Assembly (NCBI GenBank): GCA_016791465.1
Contig: JAEUWE010000235.1
Coordinates: 1-12,459 of the forward strand
Direction: 5' to 3'
Origin: Pseudobdellovibrionaceae bacterium
GTDB taxonomy: Bacteria; Bdellovibrionota; Bdellovibrionia; Bdellovibrionales; JAMPXM01
Length of the DNA stretch: 12,459 bases
Part shown: positions 1-7,192 of the stretch, in pieces
How positions within the stretch are numbered: position 1 is the first letter of the stretch
Layout of the letters: the number at the start of each line of letters is the position of its first letter
Translations under genes and position numbers: made by a program
Notes under the pieces: model-generated
Told to the model about the DNA's origin: nothing
What the model saw: only the letters and a program-made list of their open reading frames with translations
The model's database searches: none

Positions 1-70
1 CTGCTTCAAGTTTTACCTGCGCCGGGAAAGGGTATGGTTTGACCTTCTTCACAACCGCTTGCTTCGACAT
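1..70 (-). CDS. 5' end of an unidentified gene (partial)
   Basis: Only the first 23 codons are visible before the window ends. They read MSKQAVVKKVKPYPFPAQVK followed by L, E, A: a lysine- and proline-rich start with no signal peptide. The ATG follows directly after the TAG stop of the response regulator gene. It has an excellent ribosome binding site, AAAGGAG at 85 to 79 with 8 bases of spacing, which lies inside the last codons of the regulator. The start is therefore well supported and the gene is probably the next member of the same operon. Nothing in 23 residues identifies a family. Its position next to a receiver-only regulator makes an output or partner protein possible, but that is a guess. 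Confidence 0.7.
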   Translation of the reverse strand, partial: MSKQAVVKKVKPYPFPAQVKLEA

Positions 71-463
71 CTAACCGTCTCCTTTCACACTCGTCGCCTT
101 CGCTGCCGCCGATCTCTCAATCGCCTCATCGACAACAGCAAACAGATCCTCGAACGGCTTCGCCAGAAAATAGTTTGCACCACAATCGGCCGCAAGTCGC
201 TCACTGTCCTCGCCAGAGTAGGCTGACATCAAAACGACAAACGGACGCACAGTCAAACTCGGCAAAACCCGTGAAACAACATCAGGTCCGCTCATCCCTG
301 GCATCAGGATATCGACAAACACCAGATCGGGCTGAAGCTCCCGCCAGGCCGCAAGCCCCTTCGGCCCATCCTCGGCCTCAAAGCCCTGATGCCCACGAAC
401 CTGAAGAACTCGCAAGAGAGAGCGCCGAACAAGTGGCTCATCATCGATCACTAGACACTTCAT
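71..463 (-). CDS. Receiver-only (CheY-like) response regulator
   Basis: This 130-residue protein is a single receiver domain with no DNA-binding, AAA+ or enzymatic output domain. The key residues are all present: acidic pair D7/D8 in the VIDDEP motif, phospho-acceptor D51 in VDILMPGMSG, S80 in MSAYSG at the switch position, and K102 in the AKPF motif. The tail after about residue 117 is short and probably disordered. The ATG overlaps the stop of the upstream sensor kinase by 4 bases (ATGA), so the kinase is its obvious phosphodonor. With no output domain it should act through protein contact, as CheY does, or pass phosphate to another protein. Whether it acts on the flagellar motor, on the glycosyltransferases or on the next gene cannot be told from the sequence. 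The family assignment is secure; the role is not. Confidence 0.93.
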   Translation of the reverse strand: MKCLVIDDEPLVRRSLLRVLQVRGHQGFEAEDGPKGLAAWRELQPDLVFVDILMPGMSGPDVVSRVLPSLTVRPFVVLMSAYSGEDSERLAADCGANYFLAKPFEDLFAVVDEAIERSAAAKATSVKGDG

Positions 464-2490
464 TCCGCCCTCGCTCGCGGCAGCCTGATGATGAACATCG
501 CTCCCGTTTTGTTGCCGTTTGCATCAGCTTTATTCTTTGCCACAATCGTTCCGCCAAAGTTTTCAATGATCCAACGACTCATGCTCAATCCCAATCCAGT
601 TCCCTGGCCGGCAGCCTTGGTCGTAAAAAACGGCTCAAAAATCCGTCCAAGGATCTCATCAGGTATCCCTGGTCCAGTGTCCGCAATCTCTGTCTCAACC
701 CAATCCCCATCGAGGCGAGTCCGAATTCGAATTTCACCAGCCCCGCGCATCGCCTGCGAAGCATTGTTGAGGATGTTGAAGACCACGTGCTGCAAAAGAT
801 GAGGATCAACGCGGATCATCCCTTCGTTCGCAGGCAAGAGGTCGGCATTCACCGCATGATCATGCAGAGCCGTCTTGATCATATTCAACGACGACTCAAC
901 GACGTCGTTAATCGACACCAGCGCACGCACGTGATCTCCGGCTGAAGAGAACTCCATCAGATCGCGAATAATCCGACTCGACCGCTCGGCCGCCGACTCA
1001 ATTTCTTTGAGGTCATTGCGCACCGAATCTGGAAAACGCGAATCCACCGAAAGCACCTGTGCGAGCGACCTTAAGCCCGTTAACGGATTGTTGAGCTCGT
1101 GGGCGATATTGCCGGCCATCAAACCAATCGCTGCCATCTTTTCACCCTGAATAGCATGGCCTTTGAGCTCAAGCCCTTTCGAGATATCGGTGTAGTGATT
1201 GATTAAGGTCAGCTTCGATAGCCGAATGGGGTAGCTCTTCACGCGGAATACTCGTTCGCCACGACGAATCTGCCACTCAGCCTGAACTCCATCGACCAGT
1301 ACCTTCTGCATTTGACAGCCATCGCAGGGCGCGCTTCGCCCGGCGAAAATCTCATAGCAGCGGCGACCCGCATTCTCAGAGAACGCCTGGTTGAGACGAA
1401 TCGGTTCATGCCCATCAGTAAGAACAGCGATTGGATCGGCGATGCCATCAAAAATCGTCTCCCACATTCGTGACGAGGAGAACATTTCGCGATTCAAAAA
1501 CACACGTTCAATCGCCATCGACAACGGCTCCAGACGCGCCGTCCAGAACCGCGTGAAGCGCTCCACTTTTTCGCCGTCAAACCCATGCTCAAAAATCAAA
1601 ACAGGAACCTGCGTGTGGCCGCGATTGCCGAGCGGGAATGCCACCGTTCGGGCGACAGGACGACCAAACTCCTGTGCCAAATAGGATTGGTCATCGACAT
1701 CGTTGGTGCGAATCACCGATCGTGCGCTCCACATCTGACGAACGATCTTCGAACCCCAGTTTTTCTCAACCGCACGAGTCGCGGGACGGCCGCCCGCACC
1801 GCGAGCCTGTTGAAAGTAAAGTCTGGCGCCAAACTCTTGCGACGCGACTGCCAACACCGGTGGTCGCACTTCATGAAAACTGCGCATCTCATAGGAAACG
1901 AGCTGCAATATCTCCTCGATCGTCTCGGCCTGACTCAGTTCCTTTATAAATCGAACAAGCTCTCGCGTCGTCTGCGTTCTGGAGTGAAGCTCGCGTTCTG
2001 CATCGGCAAGATAGGATGTGCGTTCGGTGACGATTTTCTCGAGATTCGCCTGCAGGTCGCGCAATTGCCTATTCCGCAAACCCAACTCTTTTCGGCTTTT
2101 CTCCCGACTCCGAAATTCATCGTGCAGACGAACAAGCTTTTCAAAGAGAGGAACTAGCTCACGAGCCTGCGAATCCACCCAGTATTGGACGCGATACTTT
2201 TCAGCAATCGCAAATAGTGCGGCACCGTCGACTTCTGTTTTACGCTCGATGAGAACAACGATCGGAAGATCCGGGTGACGCGCACGTACGCGCTGCATCT
2301 GCGTCTGCCACCGTTCGATGTCATCGCCAAGCGTTACAAACGCTGCCAAACAGCGTTCGCTCGTTTCGTCGATCTGAGTGCGAATAGACAGACGCGCGCG
2401 AAAGGCAGCCTCACGCATGAGGCCTTTCGGATCATCACCAGAAAATAGGATGGTCCCAACTGGACCTGAGAGAGCGTCTTCAGAGCGCAC
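460..2490 (-). CDS. Soluble sensor histidine kinase with degenerate receiver, GAF-like and Cys-containing PAS domains
   Basis: This 676-residue kinase has no membrane segment, so it senses inside the cytoplasm. The domain order I read is: an alpha/beta receiver-like domain (about 10-120) without a clear phospho-acceptor Asp or the conserved Lys; a coiled coil (about 125-180); a GAF-like region (about 185-330); a PAS domain (about 340-440) carrying C378, C389 and C392; a HisKA domain with H464 in the IAHELNNP motif; and an NtrB-type ATPase domain with N-box FNILNNASQAM (571-581), DTGPGIP (604-610), FEPFFTTK (618-625) and GTGLGLS (630-636). All catalytic motifs are intact, so it should autophosphorylate and pass phosphate to the receiver protein encoded immediately downstream. 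The start is GTG at 2490; an in-frame TAA lies just three codons upstream. The purine-rich AGAGAG abuts the start, a poor ribosome binding site, so an internal start such as the ATG at residue 25 is possible, though it would cut the first strand of the receiver-like domain. Confidence 0.93.
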   Translation of the reverse strand: MRSEDALSGPVGTILFSGDDPKGLMREAAFRARLSIRTQIDETSERCLAAFVTLGDDIERWQTQMQRVRARHPDLPIVVLIERKTEVDGAALFAIAEKYRVQYWVDSQARELVPLFEKLVRLHDEFRSREKSRKELGLRNRQLRDLQANLEKIVTERTSYLADAERELHSRTQTTRELVRFIKELSQAETIEEILQLVSYEMRSFHEVRPPVLAVASQEFGARLYFQQARGAGGRPATRAVEKNWGSKIVRQMWSARSVIRTNDVDDQSYLAQEFGRPVARTVAFPLGNRGHTQVPVLIFEHGFDGEKVERFTRFWTARLEPLSMAIERVFLNREMFSSSRMWETIFDGIADPIAVLTDGHEPIRLNQAFSENAGRRCYEIFAGRSAPCDGCQMQKVLVDGVQAEWQIRRGERVFRVKSYPIRLSKLTLINHYTDISKGLELKGHAIQGEKMAAIGLMAGNIAHELNNPLTGLRSLAQVLSVDSRFPDSVRNDLKEIESAAERSSRIIRDLMEFSSAGDHVRALVSINDVVESSLNMIKTALHDHAVNADLLPANEGMIRVDPHLLQHVVFNILNNASQAMRGAGEIRIRTRLDGDWVETEIADTGPGIPDEILGRIFEPFFTTKAAGQGTGLGLSMSRWIIENFGGTIVAKNKADANGNKTGAMFIIRLPRARAE

Positions 2491-2520
2491 CTCTCTATGT
2501 TAGCCGCCCAGCTCTGGCGG

Positions 2521-3135
2521 TCAAATAGACCGTCGGGTCGACTCGTTAAGCAGGATGGGGTGCCACATTTCGAGAGCCGCCGTCAGCTCAAACTCCAGAA
2601 TATCAGCCACGGCAATCACATCACGCCGGTCGAAAGTCTCGGTGAGTTCCTGCACGACCTTAAAAAGCATACGCTCAGCGGCATGCCAACGCTCGACAGC
2701 GTCAACAGGCTTACCTAGACCAGACGCCGCTCCACGTGCATGGTTCAAAGTCTCAACAAACCACTGGCATCCCTCGACCACTTCGCGAAAACGCTCGTTG
2801 CCCGGGCCAACATCACCATCTTTGAAAAGTTCGGCCGCCTGCAGACTCGCATCCGTCAGAACGCCGATAAAGCCTGTCGCAGACTCAAGGGCCTGGGTGA
2901 TGAGCGATTCTGGGCGCTCGGACTTCATCGAAATTGTTTGAATGTCACTCACGCCAGCCTGACTTTCGATATCATCGATATCATCAGCCAACATCTTATC
3001 GTTGACTCGAATTTCGCAGACGACTTCACCAGTCGCAGCTGCAAGAAACTCGAGTTTTCTCACAACTTCACCAAGCGTCTCGCACCCAGTAAACTCCGTT
3101 CGAATCTGATCAAAGCTCCACGAGCGGTCCGTCAT
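2521..3135 (-). CDS. Conserved-looking hypothetical protein, glycosylation operon
   Basis: I do not recognise this protein of about 204 residues by name. It is soluble and has no signal peptide or membrane segment. The N-terminal part (about 10-80) looks like a small alpha/beta fold, with a strand-like stretch VVCEIRVNDKML followed by an acidic loop. The rest (about 78-195) is helical, with sequences such as AELFKDGD, EGCQWFVETLN and ADILEFEL, ending in a Trp-containing helix. The pattern suggests a protein-interaction module rather than an enzyme. Two ATGs are adjacent at 3138 and 3135. I chose 3135 because GGAG lies 6 bases before it but only 3 bases before the other. The gene overlaps the end of the second glycosyltransferase gene by 26 bases and is followed 30 bases later by the kinase gene, so it belongs to the same operon and could link the glycosyltransferases and the sensor. 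That link is inference. Confidence 0.8.
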   Translation of the reverse strand: MTDRSWSFDQIRTEFTGCETLGEVVRKLEFLAAATGEVVCEIRVNDKMLADDIDDIESQAGVSDIQTISMKSERPESLITQALESATGFIGVLTDASLQAAELFKDGDVGPGNERFREVVEGCQWFVETLNHARGAASGLGKPVDAVERWHAAERMLFKVVQELTETFDRRDVIAVADILEFELTAALEMWHPILLNESTRRSI

Positions 3136-4600
3136 CATTCACTCCATGTTCGAGACGCAAGTTTTGTAATGCGTTTTTCAACTGTCGGTTGATCTCAAGA
3201 AAACGATGGCTCGTTTCTTCAATTGTTCCCGGCGGTACACGCAAGCGCTCGGTCTTCCACCAATCCGCCAACACCGCCGCCCACTGCGATTCGGCCGCCA
3301 GCCCGTCCGTGATACCGTCGATCTGGTTGAGAAGTTCGGCAATCGCACGACGCTCGCCGCGACCACTCAGCAGAACCTGAGTCTGTTCTTCCTCAATGTC
3401 AGCGAGATCGCTCCACGCCTTCCAAAGCGGCTCAAGCTCAGGCCGGACAGGCCAAGCTCCCCCCATGTAAATCGCCTTCACTAAAAGCCAAACCTCAGTC
3501 TGCTCAATTTCGGAAAGCGCCTCAATGGGGCCACCAACCACACGATCAGCGCTCGAGATTTCGCTGTGCTTGATCATCGCCGCCAGTTCGCGCGCAATGC
3601 GGTCACACATCAGAGGATCGGTCGCAAGATCGCCGTCGACAATCACGATTCGACTTCCGCGCGAAAGCGGACCAGTCTCCCAATGTGAAACTGTCGGCGT
3701 CGACATATTCAGCATCGGCACACCGACAAGCGGAGCCATCTGCGCCATGACGCTGTCGCCCCCCAAAATGAGATCAGCCCGAGAAGCCAGTGACCACAGT
3801 TCCTTAAAAGTCGTCCGACCTACATAAGAGGTCACTCGGTCACCAAACCCAAGTTCCGACAATTCAGTCGCGATCGCCTCGCCGCGCTCAGCCTCTTCCG
3901 CGGAGCCGACCAAACCAAACTGAATCGAATCGTGTGCAGTCTGCTGAACGGCCTGATTTAAAACGGCGACCCAATCACGGCTCGAGAATGACTTATGTCC
4001 TTCACTTGCACCAATGTGAACCAAAACATTGGGATATCCATTTTCGGGAGAGCGATGTTCCAACTTCAAAAACGCCGGACGTGCCCAGTCGGCCTCGACC
4101 AAATCAACGCCCGCTATAGAAGCAAAAAGGTGCGTGATCGGTATTCTGTTCGGTCGACCAATGCCGACTTGCGCATAGAAGTAGGCCGATGTGTCGTCGG
4201 GAATACTGAGAGCGCCATCGCTATGGCGCGAATAGCCTTTGACGAGAATCTGACCGCCACTTCGACACTCCAGCTCATGACAGATCCATGACGACAACGA
4301 TGAAAAACTGAGGTTGATCACCATATCATAGCGTTCGCTCACAATCGATTCAAAGAACCGATCGAGCTGCCGCATGGCCTCTGGCACACCGCCCATCTGC
4401 AAATTGAAGATTGGCTCAAGATACTGCCGTGTTTCGAAAAAGTGCACATTGCGAACGGAGTCCAATCCCTCAATCGCCGCTTTAAAACGGGGTCGAACAG
4501 CAAGGCTGACGTCATGTCCATCGCGAGTCAGCGCACGGACTGTCGGCCATGTCTGTAAGATGTCGCCCAAACGCGCGAGCTGTAAAACAAGAATCTTCAC
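3110..4600 (-). CDS. Divergent GT9-family glycosyltransferase with C-terminal helical extension
   Basis: This 496-residue protein starts like an ADP-heptose:LPS heptosyltransferase (GT9, GT-B fold): MKILVLQLARLGDILQTWP, including D13, the position proposed as catalytic base in WaaC. It is a paralogue of the other GT9 gene in this operon; for example YDMVINLSFSSLSSW matches YDRIVNFTHNRLSGW there. The second Rossmann half has HIGASEGHKSFSSRDW (195-210) and GGDSVMAQMAPLVGVP (280-295). In that loop the usual His of the GDTGxxHxAAA-type motif is Gln287, and the Cys cluster of its neighbour is missing, so donor binding may differ or activity may be lost. After about residue 345 comes a helical tail of roughly 150 residues not found in WaaC or WaaF. 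The start is GTG, overlapping the stop of the small upstream gene (GTGA), with AGGGG 8 bases before it. A heptosyltransferase-like fold is clear; donor and acceptor are unknown. Confidence 0.88.
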   Translation of the reverse strand: MKILVLQLARLGDILQTWPTVRALTRDGHDVSLAVRPRFKAAIEGLDSVRNVHFFETRQYLEPIFNLQMGGVPEAMRQLDRFFESIVSERYDMVINLSFSSLSSWICHELECRSGGQILVKGYSRHSDGALSIPDDTSAYFYAQVGIGRPNRIPITHLFASIAGVDLVEADWARPAFLKLEHRSPENGYPNVLVHIGASEGHKSFSSRDWVAVLNQAVQQTAHDSIQFGLVGSAEEAERGEAIATELSELGFGDRVTSYVGRTTFKELWSLASRADLILGGDSVMAQMAPLVGVPMLNMSTPTVSHWETGPLSRGSRIVIVDGDLATDPLMCDRIARELAAMIKHSEISSADRVVGGPIEALSEIEQTEVWLLVKAIYMGGAWPVRPELEPLWKAWSDLADIEEEQTQVLLSGRGERRAIAELLNQIDGITDGLAAESQWAAVLADWWKTERLRVPPGTIEETSHRFLEINRQLKNALQNLRLEHGVNDDGPLVEL

Positions 4601-4815
4601 CGCGCGCGCCCCTGAACTCGTTGCTCCATCACGGTCTCAGAGAGAACTCTGAGTAGACGCAGTGAACGTTCTGCGGCAGAATCCATCTGTTGCTGGCGAA
4701 TAGCCTCATCCTCTTTGCGAATGCGCATGAGGGCTTCGTCAAGGTGACTGAGAAGTTGACTGTCTTTCTGTTCTCCACCGCTCGTCGGGGCGGCGATCGC
4801 TGAACTTCGTTTCAT
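4597..4815 (-). CDS. Small helical protein between two glycosyltransferases
   Basis: This is a 72-residue protein I do not recognise. After a short polar N-terminus (about 1-17), the rest is predicted by eye to be one or two long charged amphipathic helices, from LLSHLDEAL to LSETVMEQR, with heptad-like hydrophobic spacing. Its ATG overlaps the stop of the first GT9 gene by 4 bases and its stop overlaps the GTG of the second GT9 gene by 4 bases. An AGGGG-type ribosome binding site precedes it. Being coupled on both sides argues that it is a real gene and that its product is made in step with both glycosyltransferases, perhaps binding their helical tails. That partnership is inference; no family is known to me. 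Confidence 0.75.
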   Translation of the reverse strand: MKRSSAIAAPTSGGEQKDSQLLSHLDEALMRIRKEDEAIRQQQMDSAAERSLRLLRVLSETVMEQRVQGRAR

Positions 4816-6551
4816 TTGTTCCCCTCGAATCTCTCAGATTCAAAGCTGTCAAAGGTTTGAGTTTCAAGTCCTCGGCAAAGCTTGACGACGATCATCTGTC
4901 GACGTTCAAGCTCTTCAATGGCGTCAATCATTTTTCTAAGTCGGGTGAATGGAGCAGAACGATCATCTTCAACGACCGCCGCCAGTGCTTCAGAGGCAAA
5001 CGAGAGAATAGCGCTCTGCCGAAGACGCTTTTGCGTCGAAATACAAGAGCGAATAACATCCTTCAATTGCCCTGGGTCCTGGTAATTCTCTTTCACTCGA
5101 GCAATTTGCAAACGCAGGCTTTGCAGTAGACCCTCTGCATGCCTGAGTTCACGCTCGTGCAATGAAAGAATATGACGAAGATCCGTGTCAGATTCGTCAA
5201 AGAACTGCTTCCTCAGAACTATAGCCGCACGCCGAATGGCCGATCCAAAGTCAAACTCACTGAAGCGTCCAGACTGCATTTCAACCGAGATACAGCGAGC
5301 CGTTCTCTCCAGCAGGCTCGCCAAATTGACATCGGTGAGTTCAGCAAAGAGTGGAAGCGGATGTGCGGGGCCTTCCGATCGATCAACGACGTGCACCTCG
5401 GCCAACTTAGCAAATTGACGTAGAGCTTCTCGATGCTCGCGAGCAAGCAGCTGCGGGCTCTGCATTCGACGAATGACCAGTTCAGCAATGAGCTCCGCCG
5501 GCAGACCTTCGGCGCAGAGATGGCTTGCTCTGTGACAGAGTTCAGAGTGGCCGCAGGGCGCGCAAGGCTCTTTTGAGCTCACGATAATATCGCCGGCCTT
5601 CCAACTTCCCGTTCGGAAAACATCAGCACTACCCAAAGAAAGCTCAACGATCGGGATCGAAGCCGCAGCCGCCAGATGTTTAATCGACGTGTCGCCCGTC
5701 ACAAGGATGTCGCTTTCCTCAAGTAGGCTGACCGCTCCCTCAAGACTCACAACGGCCGGAATAATTGCAGTTTCGTGCGCACTGTCCGTCGCGTTCAAGT
5801 CCTCACAGAACATCCGAATTCGCTTCACTTCATTGGGGGCGCCGAGAACAAAAACGGTGAGCTTCGGAAAATGCGATGAGAGCCGGTGCACCAGGGCTCT
5901 AAAGCGATCGTCACCCCATTCCTTCTTTTGATCACTCGTCGAAAGCTGAAGCACCAATCGCGGACCGTCAACCAACGCACTTCGCAACAATGCCTCGCAC
6001 TCTGCACGGCCTCGATCTGTTTCCGATAGAAGTGAGTCGAAAAACGTTCGATTCGGCTCTGCGCTCCAGCCAGCTGCAGCGCCGAGAAAAATGTCGGAGT
6101 GATTGATCGCATGTCCCGAGTCGATATCGACCTGAGCATTCAGAAAACGAAACCAAGGATCACCAAACGAAACCGCACCAGTACCATCGAAAACGAGACC
6201 GTGCTTTTCGCCAGCCTGAATCAACCCACAGAGCCAACCCGACAGTCGATTATGGGTAAAGTTGACGATTCGATCATACCCCTGCTCATTAAGACCATCG
6301 ACCGTTTCTTTGAGAAGATCATATCCCTCAAACAGAGGTCTTTCAGCGTCGACAAGGGACTTCTGAATTGCATCTCGATCAAAGAGCAAAACTCGGTCGA
6401 CATACCCAACAACTCCAACCATGTGCGCAAAACTGGAGTTGATCAACAGATCAATCTGCGCCGTCGGATGGTCCAAGCGAAATTTTTTGAGTGCTGGCAG
6501 CGTCGAGATAATGTCGCCGATGCGAAGAAGATTCACGACAAGGATTCTCAT
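4812..6551 (-). CDS. GT9-family (heptosyltransferase-like) glycosyltransferase with long helical C-terminal extension
   Basis: This 579-residue protein has a GT-B glycosyltransferase of family 9 in about residues 1-362. Signs of this are MRILVVNLLRIGDIISTLPA with D13 (the WaaC catalytic-base position), VNFTHNRLSGW (96-106), LVLQLSTSDQKKEWGDDRF (199-217), VFVLGAP (233-239) and GDTSIKHLAAA (286-296), the His-containing loop that contacts the nucleotide-sugar donor in GT9 enzymes. A cysteine cluster C330-x2-C333-x5-C339-x6-C346 follows, similar to one in WaaF-like proteins. Residues 363-579 form a mostly helical extension that doubles the usual C-terminal part; WaaC and WaaF are about 320-350 residues long. 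The ATG overlaps the stop of the preceding gene (ATGA). GT9 enzymes normally add heptose to LPS core. Here, among flagellar genes and next to a Maf-like protein, flagellin or another surface glycan is a plausible acceptor, by context only. Confidence 0.92.
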   Translation of the reverse strand: MRILVVNLLRIGDIISTLPALKKFRLDHPTAQIDLLINSSFAHMVGVVGYVDRVLLFDRDAIQKSLVDAERPLFEGYDLLKETVDGLNEQGYDRIVNFTHNRLSGWLCGLIQAGEKHGLVFDGTGAVSFGDPWFRFLNAQVDIDSGHAINHSDIFLGAAAGWSAEPNRTFFDSLLSETDRGRAECEALLRSALVDGPRLVLQLSTSDQKKEWGDDRFRALVHRLSSHFPKLTVFVLGAPNEVKRIRMFCEDLNATDSAHETAIIPAVVSLEGAVSLLEESDILVTGDTSIKHLAAAASIPIVELSLGSADVFRTGSWKAGDIIVSSKEPCAPCGHSELCHRASHLCAEGLPAELIAELVIRRMQSPQLLAREHREALRQFAKLAEVHVVDRSEGPAHPLPLFAELTDVNLASLLERTARCISVEMQSGRFSEFDFGSAIRRAAIVLRKQFFDESDTDLRHILSLHERELRHAEGLLQSLRLQIARVKENYQDPGQLKDVIRSCISTQKRLRQSAILSFASEALAAVVEDDRSAPFTRLRKMIDAIEELERRQMIVVKLCRGLETQTFDSFESERFEGNK

Positions 6552-7192
6552 CGCACTAGCTCCTCAAGTATCCGAAACATCCGTCGCTGCTCCGAAACTT
6601 CGGCTTCAACCTTCCATAGTCGCGATACATCTTTGACGGACAGCAGCCACTCTCCATTCTGTCGGTCACAGTCAAGGAGCGCAGAGAAATCCGCTCGACT
6701 TTGCAAGTGTGCATTCAAGCTCGAACGGTCGCGCCCCGTCAGCCAATTGCCAAGAGCTGTCAGGCCTCGTTGGTCCCGAAGAAATGACGGCTTGTGGCGC
6801 AAGAGAACAATCCGATTGCTGATAAACGTTCGGACATCGTCATCAGCAAAAAATGAAGCGGCACCGGCCTCTACGCTGACAAACTTCAAACTCACATGGG
6901 ATGGAAAGCGACCTACAAACCATTCACGCGCAGCAGCCAAGGCTGGATCAGAATCAAATGCAATGATCTGATGTTTCACTTCACGCGAGAGAACCTCGAG
7001 ATGATATCCCGATCCCAATCCCAGCACTCCGACTCGCGCCGTCTCTGGTAAGTCGCGCACCTGAGGCTCAATCTGTTTAAACCATCGCTCGGCCTCCGCC
7101 ATCGGATCCACAGACGACGCCGTTGCGCACCCGCGAACGATAAGCACTGGCAAGCCGCTCTTGGCTTGATGAATCTGAACTTCCGGCCCCAC
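6548..7192 (-). CDS. Small Rossmann-fold protein resembling the N-terminal domain of Maf/MptE-like motility accessory factors
   Basis: This 214-residue cytoplasmic protein carries a nucleotide-binding-like Rossmann motif, VGVLGLGSGYHL (54-65), followed by IIAFDSDP (76-83), where the acidic residues at the end of strand 2 would sit. GLGxGYHL is typical of the first domain of Maf flagellin glycosyltransferases (DUF115/MptE group), and the later stretch IVLLRHKPSFL (128-138) also resembles that domain. A class I SAM-dependent methyltransferase is the alternative reading and an automatic annotation may say so. The large central and C-terminal Maf domains are absent, so this is not a full Maf enzyme. 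The start is GTG directly after the TAG of the TPR gene (TAGGTG), with GGAG 6 bases before it inside the TPR reading frame. Its stop overlaps the start of the first GT9 gene by 4 bases, tying it to glycosylation. Confidence 0.85.
   Translation of the reverse strand: MGPEVQIHQAKSGLPVLIVRGCATASSVDPMAEAERWFKQIEPQVRDLPETARVGVLGLGSGYHLEVLSREVKHQIIAFDSDPALAAAREWFVGRFPSHVSLKFVSVEAGAASFFADDDVRTFISNRIVLLRHKPSFLRDQRGLTALGNWLTGRDRSSLNAHLQSRADFSALLDCDRQNGEWLLSVKDVSRLWKVEAEVSEQRRMFRILEELVR

Noticed and set aside
175..945. 256-codon open frame on the plus strand
   Set aside because: It lies antisense to the response regulator and kinase genes, whose motifs are complete. Its translation is rich in Arg, Ser, His and Pro with no domain-like pattern.
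2491..2520. CCGCC/GGCGG hairpin between the hypothetical gene and the kinase gene, as a terminator
   Set aside because: The stem is only five pairs (more only with a bulge), there is no T tract, and the kinase gene starts immediately after it.
6099..6971. 290-codon open frame on the plus strand
   Set aside because: It lies antisense to the GT9 and Maf-like genes. Composition is Ser/Arg-rich and shadow-like, with no motif.
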